Shown in pieces: positions 25,359 to 33,346 of a stretch of DNA of 64,000 bases (positions within the stretch are counted from its first letter, which is position 1; each line of letters opens with the position of its first letter). Below the pieces are notes generated by a model, which saw only the letters and a program-made list of their open reading frames with translations, searched no databases and was not told where the DNA came from. The stretch is taken from positions 1-64,000 of the forward strand of contig NZ_FWXY01000007.1 of NCBI RefSeq assembly GCF_900176365.1, read 5' to 3'. The position numbers and the translations under genes are program-made. Origin of the DNA: Desulfocicer vacuolatum DSM 3385 (lineage in GTDB: Bacteria; Desulfobacterota; Desulfobacteria; Desulfobacterales; Desulfobacteraceae).

Positions 25359-27431
25359 TTATGCTATTTTTATATCTGGATTATAGCAGGTTCTACAGCA
25401 TTTCAGGCAGCGGCCAGCCTCTCTAAGGGCCTCTTCCTCCGGCAGAACCAGATCCACTTCAACCATGGAATCAATGCGGGCCTCCACGGGAAGCTCCGGC
25501 ATCTCAGCACGCTTGATGGGTTTCACACCGGGTACCTTGGTGAAAATAGATTCCTCAATGCGGGCATCCTGCAATGAGTCCGGAACCGGTGTAACTTCTT
25601 CACCCCTGAGGTAAAGATCAATGGATCTTGCGGCCCGACGACCGCCGCCAATGGCAGTGACCACCAGAGAAGGTCCAGTGGCCGAATCCCCGGCTGTAAA
25701 GATATACGGAACCGTTGACTGAAGGGTTTCAGGGTTGTTATCAATGGTGGACCAGCGGGTGAGCTCAAGCTCATCCATTCGTTTGGGGCCCCCCTCCTTA
25801 AATGCCGGATCAGGTGACTGGCCAATGGCGGTGACAATGGTGTCAAGCTCCAGGCGGGTCTCAGATCCTTCAATGGGTACCGGACGACGTCGACCACTGG
25901 CATCGGGCTCACCCAATTCCATTTTAAGGTATTCAAGATGGGTTACTTTGCCCTCATCATCCCCCACCACCTTAACAGGTGCGGCAAGGAAAACAAATTC
26001 AATGCCTTCGTGTTCAGAGGCCACAATTTCAACCTCATTGGCCGGCATCTCCTTGCGGGTACGACGATAGACCATATACACTTTTTCAACGCCCAGTCTC
26101 AACATGGTTCTGGCACAGTCAACAGCCGTGTTACCGCCGCCGATGACAGCCGCTTTAGAACCAAGCTCAAAGGTTTCTCCCCCGGAAGATCTGGAAAGAA
26201 AGTCAATGCCTGTGTAACATCCCTTAAGGTCTTCACCCGGGATACCAAGGGCATAATCCTTCCATGCTCCAATGCCCATGAAGATGGCATCATAGCCGGA
26301 TGTTACAAGGGAATCAATGCTGAAATCAAGTCCCAGACGGGTGTTGGTGTAGGCTTTAATGCCAAGGTTCAAAATACCTTCAATTTCCCAGGCAAGCACT
26401 TTTTTGGGTAATCTGTATTCGGGAATACCATATCGAATGATACCGCCAAGTTCGGGCATGGCTTCAAAAATAGTAACTGCATGGCCCACCCGGCGCAGAA
26501 AATAAGCTGCACTTAAGCCTGCAGGCCCACCACCGATGACGGCCACTTTTTTACCGGTGTCCGGGGCACATTTAATGGGTACACGGGAACCTGAGTTCAT
26601 CTCATAGTCCGCAGCAAAGCGTTTGAGCTGATTGATGGAGACAGGTTCATCGGCAAGCCCTCTTCTACACTCATCTTCACAGGGATGGGGGCATACCCGT
26701 CCACAGGAAAGAAGAAGGGGGTTTCTCATGCGAATGGTCTGAACAGCAGCCAGATAGTCCCCGTTTTTAATCTGGGAAATATACTGGGGAATATTGATCT
26801 CTGCAGGGCAGGTCTGGGCACAGGGTGCCAGGGGATCATTTTGCTGATTGAACTTCAACAGTTTTTCTGACATGGACTTAACTTCAATAATGTCCTTAGG
26901 GCATGCTTTCTGGCAGGCGCCACAGCCGACACACTTGCTTTCGTCCACCACGGGAAAACCGTCTTTTCCCATGAATACGGCATTAAAATTACATGCTTTA
27001 ATACAGTCGCCAAGGCCAAGACATCCCACCTGGCATTGTCTTTGTCCGCCATAAACAAGGGCCATGGCCTTGCAGGAATTGACCCCCATATAATGGTATT
27101 GGTTGGGGGCACGGTTGCCACCGTCACACATGGAGTAGGAAAGCTGGGCTTCAGCCGTGCCCGGGTCCATGCCCATGATGGCAGCCACCTGGGCGATGCC
27201 TTCGGTGCTGGAAATTACACATACATTGGGGGGAGCCTGTCCGGTGACAACCGCTTCGGCCGCCGCACTGCATCCGGCATATCCGCATCCGCCGCAGTTG
27301 GCCCCGGCCAGGTTGTTTTCAACCATGGCAATTCTGGGATCTTCGTACACGTAGAATATTTTGGATGCAAAGCTGAGAACCAGACCGCACACAGCACCGA
27401 TGCCCAGCATAAATAAGAGAGCTTCAGTCAT
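25359..27431 (-). CDS. rnfB: RnfB fused to a GltD/NfnB-like NAD(P)-binding flavoprotein domain
   Basis: The 690-residue protein begins as RnfB: a membrane anchor (residues 4-28), the CGGCGYAGC iron-sulfur motif, CxxC clusters and a ferredoxin pair ending KCVGCGACQKACPKDII (about 165-180). From about residue 200 it continues as a glutamate-synthase small-subunit-type domain: CAQTCPAEINIPQYI, CGRVCPHPCEDECRRG, the FAD loop VAVIGGGPAGLSAAYF and the NAD(P) loop AAVIGGGNTAVDCARTML. It ends with an extra Cys-rich tail (CLKCCRTC). Usual RnfB has about 180-330 residues. RnfB normally accepts ferredoxin electrons; the added domain suggests direct NAD(P)H exchange. A terminator-like hairpin lies just upstream. 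Confidence 0.92.
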   Translation of the reverse strand: MTEALLFMLGIGAVCGLVLSFASKIFYVYEDPRIAMVENNLAGANCGGCGYAGCSAAAEAVVTGQAPPNVCVISSTEGIAQVAAIMGMDPGTAEAQLSYSMCDGGNRAPNQYHYMGVNSCKAMALVYGGQRQCQVGCLGLGDCIKACNFNAVFMGKDGFPVVDESKCVGCGACQKACPKDIIEVKSMSEKLLKFNQQNDPLAPCAQTCPAEINIPQYISQIKNGDYLAAVQTIRMRNPLLLSCGRVCPHPCEDECRRGLADEPVSINQLKRFAADYEMNSGSRVPIKCAPDTGKKVAVIGGGPAGLSAAYFLRRVGHAVTIFEAMPELGGIIRYGIPEYRLPKKVLAWEIEGILNLGIKAYTNTRLGLDFSIDSLVTSGYDAIFMGIGAWKDYALGIPGEDLKGCYTGIDFLSRSSGGETFELGSKAAVIGGGNTAVDCARTMLRLGVEKVYMVYRRTRKEMPANEVEIVASEHEGIEFVFLAAPVKVVGDDEGKVTHLEYLKMELGEPDASGRRRPVPIEGSETRLELDTIVTAIGQSPDPAFKEGGPKRMDELELTRWSTIDNNPETLQSTVPYIFTAGDSATGPSLVVTAIGGGRRAARSIDLYLRGEEVTPVPDSLQDARIEESIFTKVPGVKPIKRAEMPELPVEARIDSMVEVDLVLPEEEALREAGRCLKCCRTCYNPDIKIA

Positions 27432-27474
27432 AATAACCTCATAACCTCATTATTTTATTTTCAATGAGTGGTTC

Positions 27475-27515
27475 AAATAAAAAACACCCGCCGGGGATGA
27501 ACATCCGTCGGCGGG
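27475..27515 (-). terminator. Intrinsic terminator/attenuator between rnfA and rnfB
   Basis: On the minus strand CCCGCCG...CGGCGGG with an inner GATG/CATC stem is followed by TGTTTTTTATTTG. It sits in the 90-nt gap inside the operon, so rnfB and apbE may be made at lower or separately controlled levels. Confidence 0.8.
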
Positions 27516-27521
27516 AGATAT

Positions 27522-28097
27522 TTAAACCATTCCTTTGAATGCAAAAAAAGAAAGGGCAATAATTCCGGCGGTGACAAGACCGATGGAGGTATCCTGCAGA
27601 GGTTGGGGAACCCTTGCAACGTTAACTCTTTCTCTGATTCCTGCAAACAGTATCAGGGCCAGGCCAAATCCAATGGCATAGGCCAGGGAAGCCACAATGG
27701 CCTGTACAAATGTGTATTCTTCATTGATGTTAATGAGGCAGACACCCATTACCGCACAGTTGGTGGTAATGAGGGGAAGAAAGATGCCCAGACCCGCGTA
27801 CAGGGCCGGCATACTTTTTTTCAGGAACATTTCAACAAACTGCACCAGGGAAGCAATAACAAGGATAAAGGATACGGTTCTCAAAAACTCAATATTCAGG
27901 GGCTTTAGCAGGTAATTGTCTGTTATCCAGGTAATCATGCCTGCCATAACCAGAACAAATACAACTGCCATGGCCATGCCCGTTGCTGTTTCCATTTTTT
28001 TGGAAGTGCCCAGAAAGGGACAGTTGCCCAGAAACTGCGCAAGGAGAATGTTGTTTACAAAAATACAGCTTATGGCAAGAACGATGTAATCGCCCAT
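27522..28097 (-). CDS. rnfA: Ion-translocating electron transport complex subunit RnfA
   Basis: The 191-residue integral membrane protein matches RnfA: VNNILLAQFLGNCPFLGTSKKMETATGMA near the N-terminus and TTNCAVMGVCLINI in the middle, which holds a cysteine thought to help bind the intramembrane [2Fe-2S] cluster shared with RnfE. About six helices. It starts 15 nt after rnfE and is followed by a terminator-like hairpin before rnfB. Confidence 0.96.
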   Translation of the reverse strand: MGDYIVLAISCIFVNNILLAQFLGNCPFLGTSKKMETATGMAMAVVFVLVMAGMITWITDNYLLKPLNIEFLRTVSFILVIASLVQFVEMFLKKSMPALYAGLGIFLPLITTNCAVMGVCLININEEYTFVQAIVASLAYAIGFGLALILFAGIRERVNVARVPQPLQDTSIGLVTAGIIALSFFAFKGMV

Positions 28098-28112
28098 GGG
28101 TATTCTCCTTTC

Positions 28113-28706
28113 TTATTTTTTACCGATAAGGTTCATTAAACACAACATCAATCCCAGGCAGACAAATGCACCGGGGGCTTCCACCATAAAGGTAAACGGT
28201 TGAAAGCCGGGGCCAAACACTGCATTTCCAAGGATTGTTCCACTACCCAGACACTCCCGTACTGCACCCAGTGCACCCAGGGAGAGGGTAAAGCCGATTC
28301 CCATGCCAAGGCCGTCGGCAATGGCCAGGTGGGGGGCATTTTTAAAGGCAAACGCCTCGGCCCGGCCAAGCACAATACAGTTCACAACGATCAAGGGAAT
28401 GAATATACCGAGCTTTAGAAAGAGTGGATAAGTATAGGCCTGCATCATGAGCTCCACAACAGTAACGAATGTGGCGATAATAACGATGAAACAAGCGATT
28501 CTGACCTTGGTGGGTATGATGTTTCTCAGAAGTGAAACCAGAAAATTGGAGCACACCAGTACAAATGTGGTGGCAATACCCATTCCAATTCCATTTTCAA
28601 CGGATTTTGTTACCGCAAGGACGGGACAGAGACCCAGAACAAGTCGAAACGGGGGAATTTCTGCCCACAGGCCCTTGGTAAACTCTTTTACCATGGATTG
28701 TGCCAT
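28113..28706 (-). CDS. rnfE: Ion-translocating electron transport complex subunit RnfE
   Basis: The 197-residue membrane protein matches RnfE, with LVLGLCPVLAVTKSVENGIGMG near the N-terminus and LIVVNCIVLGRAEAFA centrally. It is the inverted-topology partner of RnfA, and the two hold an intramembrane iron-sulfur cluster. Length and about six helices are normal. It lies between rnfG (11 nt) and rnfA (15 nt). Confidence 0.96.
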   Translation of the reverse strand: MAQSMVKEFTKGLWAEIPPFRLVLGLCPVLAVTKSVENGIGMGIATTFVLVCSNFLVSLLRNIIPTKVRIACFIVIIATFVTVVELMMQAYTYPLFLKLGIFIPLIVVNCIVLGRAEAFAFKNAPHLAIADGLGMGIGFTLSLGALGAVRECLGSGTILGNAVFGPGFQPFTFMVEAPGAFVCLGLMLCLMNLIGKK

Positions 28707-28717
28707 AACTATATCTC

Positions 28718-29311
28718 CTAATTGGCCATCTGTTGGGTCTGTTTTTGGATTTCAGGTTTCAGACGAAGGTAAAGCTCCTGCACCTGTTTTGCGGCCATAC
28801 ATACAGCCTTGGAGGTAATGGTGGCGCCGGACATGGCATCAATCTCACCGCCGTCGTTTTTAACTGCAAAAACCTTATCCAGCCCCAGGCCTGAAAACTG
28901 AGATACAAAGTCTGGATTATCCTTGGCCCGGGAACCAAGGCCGGGGGTTTCTGAATGGGTGGTGACCCATACACCGATGACAGCATCGGTTTCAATGTCG
29001 ATACCCACCATGAGTCCCACATCTCCGCCGTATCCCTTACCTTTTCCTTCAAGGACAACCGCCTGGGGTTTGTTATCAACTTTTCCCACAAAAAAGGTGA
29101 TCTCTTGATCATTGTCCGTTAGTTTAAAACGATCCTGAAGAGGATCATTGGAAACATTGCTGAGGATCTTTTTAATGGCAGGTGCTTTCTGAAATTTGAG
29201 AACCTGGTTTTCAATTTTATCCTGGGTTCCTGTCCTCACAGCCGCCAGCATACCTCCGGAAAAGGCACTGAGTACTGTCAGAACAACAACCATGCTTATC
29301 ATTTCACGCAT
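28718..29311 (-). CDS. rnfG: Ion-translocating electron transport complex subunit RnfG (flavoprotein)
   Basis: The 197-residue protein has one N-terminal anchor helix (residues 6-26) and an FMN-binding domain outside the membrane. The flavinylation motif D158-x-x-S161-G-A-T164 is intact, so T164 should carry phosphoester-linked FMN placed by the ApbE encoded downstream. TTHSETPGLGSR is also typical. It overlaps rnfD by 8 nt. Confidence 0.95.
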   Translation of the reverse strand: MREMISMVVVLTVLSAFSGGMLAAVRTGTQDKIENQVLKFQKAPAIKKILSNVSNDPLQDRFKLTDNDQEITFFVGKVDNKPQAVVLEGKGKGYGGDVGLMVGIDIETDAVIGVWVTTHSETPGLGSRAKDNPDFVSQFSGLGLDKVFAVKNDGGEIDAMSGATITSKAVCMAAKQVQELYLRLKPEIQKQTQQMAN

Positions 29312-30272
29312 TGTTCACTCCCTTTCCCAAAGCTTTCGGTCTTATCATATCAATGACCGGATTAATAAGATTGATGATCAGAATGGCATACAAAGTACCG
29401 TCTGCATAGGCCCCGATATTTCTGATGAGGATTGTCATAACCCCCCCCATGATGCCGTAAATCAGCATGGGAATGAGATTAACCGGTGAAGATGAAGATT
29501 CCGGTGCCAGGAAGAATACTGCCAGCAGGGTATATCCTGTGAACAGGTGAAACATGGGACCGGCATAGGCTTCAGGATTGGACATCTGGAAAAGCGCTGC
29601 GGTGATAATGATACCGGCAATGTATGCAACGGATATTTCCCAGCGGATGTACCCCCGGAGGATAAGGTAAAGACCCCCGATGATCAGACCCAGTCCAAAA
29701 ACAGATCCAATGGCCCCCACCTGGTTGCCCATGAGAAGGCTTTGGGTGGAAAAAAGTTCAGTGGCTGCAACACCCTGGTGATCCAGTGCACCCAAGGGTG
29801 CAAGGGCCGTGAAATCAAATTCATAGCTCAGCAGGGCCGCATCAAAGTCAAAATAGGTGCCCCAGGATACGGAAAGAACCGCAATGCCGATAACCGCCGG
29901 GTTAAAGGGATTGGCACCGATACCGCCAAAAACCTGTTGTCCCAGAACCACTGACACCAATGTGCCGACGATGACCACCCACCAGGGTACTGTGGCTGGC
30001 AGCATCATGCCGGTGAGCATGCCGATGACAGCGGCATTGTAATCCCCTATTTGAATGGATCTTTTTGAAATAAATTGAAAAAGTGCTTCCCAGGCCATGG
30101 CACTGGAAATGGCAAGACAGATGACACCCAGGGCTGCCATTCCAAATTGGAAAACCCCAAACACGATGGCCGGTAATGCCGCCACCATGATATTTTTGTT
30201 GGTCTCCCCGATGCTGTCGCCATCATGCCAGAACGGTGCGTGGGATACGGTGAATTTATTCTGCTTATGCAT
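29304..30272 (-). CDS. rnfD: Ion-translocating electron transport complex subunit RnfD
   Basis: The 322-residue protein has about nine to ten hydrophobic helices and the RnfD signatures GGIGANPFNPAVIGI and ESSSSPVNLIPMLIYGI. RnfD normally carries FMN on threonine in a Dxx(S/T)GAT motif. Here the corresponding stretch reads DHQGVAATEL, with T171 the only candidate, so the motif is altered. It couples redox to Na+ or H+ transport. It overlaps rnfC and rnfG by 8 nt each, implying translational coupling. Confidence 0.95.
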   Translation of the reverse strand: MHKQNKFTVSHAPFWHDGDSIGETNKNIMVAALPAIVFGVFQFGMAALGVICLAISSAMAWEALFQFISKRSIQIGDYNAAVIGMLTGMMLPATVPWWVVIVGTLVSVVLGQQVFGGIGANPFNPAVIGIAVLSVSWGTYFDFDAALLSYEFDFTALAPLGALDHQGVAATELFSTQSLLMGNQVGAIGSVFGLGLIIGGLYLILRGYIRWEISVAYIAGIIITAALFQMSNPEAYAGPMFHLFTGYTLLAVFFLAPESSSSPVNLIPMLIYGIMGGVMTILIRNIGAYADGTLYAILIINLINPVIDMIRPKALGKGVNNA

Positions 30273-31557
30273 TTTCAGCCTCCGTTTCCATTTCAGCTTC
30301 CAGCATCAGCTGCTCATGTTTTCCCAGCCTGATGTATTGAAAAATCGGTATTCTTGCCGTGCATACATAACTGCACAATCCACAGTCGATGCAGGCATCA
30401 AGATCAAAGCTGTCCACGGCTTCCTGGTAGAGATTGGCCTCCAGGTAGCGCACCAGCAGGTTCACAGGAACGCCGGCCGGGCAGATACGAACACATTTAC
30501 CGCAGTTGATGCAGGGATAGTCAGACACACCGGGAATATCTTCACAGTCCTGGAGGATGATGGTATCCATGTCAGGCTGTACCGGATGATACAGGGTGTA
30601 GGCACTGAAGCCCTCTAACGGGCCCCCAATGATGATCCTGTCCATTTCCCGGGTCTCAAGGCCCAGCTGGGTAAGAATGCGATGGATGGGAGTACCGATG
30701 ACAGCACTGACCCTTTTAATTCCGCCGTCTTTTCCAATAACGGTAATGATTTTGTCAAACACAGGTGCTTTTTCTTTGTAAGCACGTGTCAGGGAAAGTA
30801 CCGCCTCAATGGACATGAAACAGACGCCTAAGTCTTCACAACTTGTGCCGGCCGCCGGGGCAATGCCCATGTGGTTTTTCATGATCATCTGGGGCAGGGT
30901 ACCGATGTAGTCCTGGGTGAGCTTGATGGTATTCATTCCCTGGAATGCAGAAAGCTGGGACATTTTTTCAGGAATGGCCATGAAAACATCAGTGATGCCG
31001 GTCATGTTTTTAATGCGTTCGATGCCATCCTTGATATCATCCATGCATTTTGATGCCAGATATTGCCGGGTGGTGGACATTAAATCGCTGTCCATGCCGG
31101 AAATAACAATCTTATTGATTTTGGAATCAGGAGCAGCCAGCAGTTCCAGTGGGGGAGCGCCGGGAAGGGTTCTTAACGCTCCGTCTGCTGCGGCAAGATC
31201 CGGCACATCTGCAAAATCGGAGATACCGTCCGCCGGTTCATCTTTGCCGTCTTTTTCAAGAACAAGATAGGTGGCGTTTTCTCCAAAGTCACCGGTGAAA
31301 GGAGCAATTGAAGTAATGGTGCCGGAGGTGGGGGCCGTGACATAGCAGGTACTCTCTTTATACAAAAAGAGTTTTTCTCCCTTTTTCGCAATGTCGCCCT
31401 TTCTGATACATGTTTCCTTGGTGCTGTCCAGTGCTTCGTCCAGCAGAAGTATCAGGCGGGGGGGCATGGGAATCATCTCCGGTTCCCTTGGACTTGGTTC
31501 AACCAAGTCACACTTGAGACGTGGTGCAGTCAATCCGATAAATGATCTCTTAATCAT
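30265..31557 (-). CDS. rnfC: Ion-translocating electron transport complex subunit RnfC
   Basis: The 430-residue peripheral subunit binds FMN and NADH and passes electrons through two [4Fe-4S] clusters. The cluster motifs are CINCGKCVRICPAGVPVN and CIDCGLCSYVCTARIP near the C-terminus. A barrel-sandwich N-terminal domain (KGEKLFLYKESTCYVTAPTSG-like stretch) precedes the NADH-binding region, as in Desulfovibrio and Clostridium RnfC. It is the first core rnf gene after the cytochrome c gene, 95 nt away. Confidence 0.95.
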   Translation of the reverse strand: MIKRSFIGLTAPRLKCDLVEPSPREPEMIPMPPRLILLLDEALDSTKETCIRKGDIAKKGEKLFLYKESTCYVTAPTSGTITSIAPFTGDFGENATYLVLEKDGKDEPADGISDFADVPDLAAADGALRTLPGAPPLELLAAPDSKINKIVISGMDSDLMSTTRQYLASKCMDDIKDGIERIKNMTGITDVFMAIPEKMSQLSAFQGMNTIKLTQDYIGTLPQMIMKNHMGIAPAAGTSCEDLGVCFMSIEAVLSLTRAYKEKAPVFDKIITVIGKDGGIKRVSAVIGTPIHRILTQLGLETREMDRIIIGGPLEGFSAYTLYHPVQPDMDTIILQDCEDIPGVSDYPCINCGKCVRICPAGVPVNLLVRYLEANLYQEAVDSFDLDACIDCGLCSYVCTARIPIFQYIRLGKHEQLMLEAEMETEAENA

Positions 31558-31652
31558 AACAAACCTTTATCTGGTGTAAATGGGTCCATGTTGTTTAACC
31601 CTGTTGGGGTAAATCCTTAATTTAAATAAATGTAAGGGGTTCCATCATCGGG

Positions 31653-32015
31653 TTAAAGGGCATGGCATGAATTACATTCCACGGGGCCGGCTCCCAGGTC
31701 TTGATGACAGCCTGTACATTGGGCGTGAAATGCGTCCGTTCTTCCCGGCATACTTTCGTCGCCGGTGGCTTCGTGACATTCACTGCAATTGTAGATCTCA
31801 TCATCTTCGATGTTATGATGACAGTCCAGACATGATACATCATAGTCCTGATGGCCAGCATGGGTGAACAACACTTTGCCTGCGGCATTTTGAAACATCA
31901 GCCTCACCGGTTCATCCGGGGAAGGCGGGGGAAATGCAGCGTAGCAGGTGATGCCTGTAATGAAAAGAACAATTGCCAGAATTGAAGCGAATTTTAACTC
32001 TTTTTTCGAGGTCAT
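31653..32015 (-). CDS. Small tetraheme cytochrome c of the Rnf operon
   Basis: Start at ATG 32015 (preceded by AAGGATGAGG) gives 120 residues with an N-terminal signal/anchor (LKFASILAIVLFITGITCYA). Four CxxCH heme sites follow: CLDCH, CSECH, CTGCH and CNSCH, and extra histidines (FTHAGH, FHAQC) could be distal ligands as in cytochrome c3-like proteins. In Desulfovibrio a multiheme cytochrome gene also precedes rnfCDGEAB-apbE, and it is thought to connect Rnf with the periplasmic cytochrome pool. An earlier ATG (32105) would add an unlikely 30-residue extension. Confidence 0.92.
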   Translation of the reverse strand: MTSKKELKFASILAIVLFITGITCYAAFPPPSPDEPVRLMFQNAAGKVLFTHAGHQDYDVSCLDCHHNIEDDEIYNCSECHEATGDESMPGRTDAFHAQCTGCHQDLGAGPVECNSCHAL

Positions 32016-32256
32016 GGTTCTTGCCTCATCCTTAATCGGTAAAGCGGTTAACAGTGCAAATGACAATACGCTAAACTTTAAGCTTACTATCCCAGAAAGG
32101 GACAATATTCAAGGGAAAAATATTTTTGGTTTTAATTTTTTATGAAGAAAGGGTTGACTTTTGCAGAAAATGAAATAGCGACCGGAGGGGGGAAGGCCTG
32201 GAAAAACTTTGTCCTGGAAGATGGGTGGCATAAAGCCACACCACCTTTTGGGGGTA

Positions 32257-32718
32257 TCAGATCTTGCTGCACGCTTCCGGTTCTGTTTTTCTGGCAAATC
32301 GAACCAAAAACGGCTTGAACTCTTTTTTGTTTGCAAATCGGTGGTTGAACAGGCGTACCACCACAAAGGAGAGGGCAAAACCTGCCAGACCTGCCAATAT
32401 GGATGCCGCTGATTCATCCATGTTCATGGCAGGTGCCCAGTTTTGTCCAATGACAGCACCTGCTATAAGAAAAATTACAGGAAAAATATAAAGGACAAAT
32501 GAAAGTTGCAGCATGGGTGCTGTGCCAAATCCGATGACCACCCGATCCCCGGCTTTGGCGTTGAGGGAATTTTCCACCTGTACCACCATTTCCCTTGCTT
32601 TTCCGCCCTCTGCGCAGGAATCTTGGGAGTCACAGGACTCGCAAGACTTTGATCTGACGGTTTTGACCCATGCCATGGCCTGGTTTGTTCCTGTGATGAT
32701 GCCTTCTTCTGTGATCAT
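32257..32718 (-). CDS. SoxR-reducing/RseC family protein
   Basis: The 153-residue protein has the RseC/MucC arrangement. An N-terminal cytosolic domain carries a cysteine motif (SCESCDSQDSC, CX2CX5C) and VVIGFGTAPML, followed by two membrane helices (about 70-90 and 103-122). RseC proteins act with Rnf/Rsx complexes (SoxR reduction in E. coli) or in sigma-E control. It lies 241 nt upstream of the cytochrome/rnf operon on the same strand, which supports a functional link to Rnf. Confidence 0.88.
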   Translation of the reverse strand: MITEEGIITGTNQAMAWVKTVRSKSCESCDSQDSCAEGGKAREMVVQVENSLNAKAGDRVVIGFGTAPMLQLSFVLYIFPVIFLIAGAVIGQNWAPAMNMDESAASILAGLAGFALSFVVVRLFNHRFANKKEFKPFLVRFARKTEPEACSKI

Positions 32719-32835
32719 ATAATAAGTCCTTGTTTTGATAGGGTTTATGTTTTGTTTTCAGGATCTGAATCCGCCCTGAAAGATGTCTGAAATATAGACT
32801 TTCAAGAAAAAAAGTCAATTGGTTAATTTTTTTTC

Positions 32836-32864
32836 TTGACACCATGGGGTCATCGGGGTATAAG
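32836..32864 (+). promoter_or_regulatory. Promoter of tRNA-Asn copy 1
   Basis: TTGACA, 17 nt, TATAAG. The unit is repeated 235 bp downstream for the second gene. Confidence 0.8.
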
Positions 32865-32916
32865 CATCGAGTCTTTGACGGAGTGGCCCTGCGGGGTTGG
32901 CCTTAAAGATCTCTGT

Positions 32917-32992
32917 TCCCCAGTAGCTCAGTCGGCAGAGCGTGTGGCTGTTAACCACATTGTCCGCGGTTCAAATCCGTGCTGGGGAGCCA
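32917..32992 (+). tRNA. tRNA-Asn (GTT), copy 1
   Basis: Cloverleaf with acceptor TCCCCAG/CTGGGGA, D-arm GCTC, anticodon loop CTGTTAA, T-loop TTCAAAT and encoded CCA. Identical in its tRNA part to copy 2. Confidence 0.95.
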
Positions 32993-33028
32993 CAAGAAAG
33001 TATGCATCAAATATGATGCACAAAATAT

Positions 33029-33069
33029 AAAAGGCCCTGGAATTAAATTGATCCGGGGCCTTTTTTTTT
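33029..33069 (+). terminator. Terminator of tRNA-Asn copy 1
   Basis: AAAAGGCCCTGG...CCGGGGCCTTTTTTTTT hairpin with T-run. Confidence 0.85.
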
Positions 33070-33070
33070 C

Positions 33071-33099
33071 TTGACACCATGGGGTCTTTGGGGTATAAG
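33071..33099 (+). promoter_or_regulatory. Promoter of tRNA-Asn copy 2
   Basis: TTGACA, 17 nt, TATAAG, almost identical to the copy 1 promoter; it begins right after the T-run of the first terminator. Confidence 0.8.
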
Positions 33100-33151
33100 C
33101 ATCAAGTCTTTGACGGAACGGCCCTGCGGGGCTGGTCTGAAAGTCCTTTGT

Positions 33152-33227
33152 TCCCCAGTAGCTCAGTCGGCAGAGCGTGTGGCTGTTAACCACATTGTCC
33201 GCGGTTCAAATCCGTGCTGGGGAGCCA
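33152..33227 (+). tRNA. tRNA-Asn (GTT), copy 2
   Basis: Same 76-nt sequence as copy 1 including CCA, 235 bp downstream. The promoter, leader and terminator are duplicated with it. Confidence 0.95.
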
Positions 33228-33263
33228 CAAGAAAGCATGCATCAATATGGATGCACAAAATAT

Positions 33264-33302
33264 AAAAGGCCCTGGATCAAAATAATCCAGGGCCTTTTTT
33301 TG
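33264..33302 (+). terminator. Terminator of tRNA-Asn copy 2
   Basis: AAAAGGCCCTGGAT...ATCCAGGGCCTTTTTTT; the stem is perfect here, whereas in copy 1 the corresponding arms differ at several positions. Confidence 0.85.
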
Positions 33303-33346
33303 TTTAAATACTTGATTCCTTATTTATTCTGTCGCATCATGGTGCC

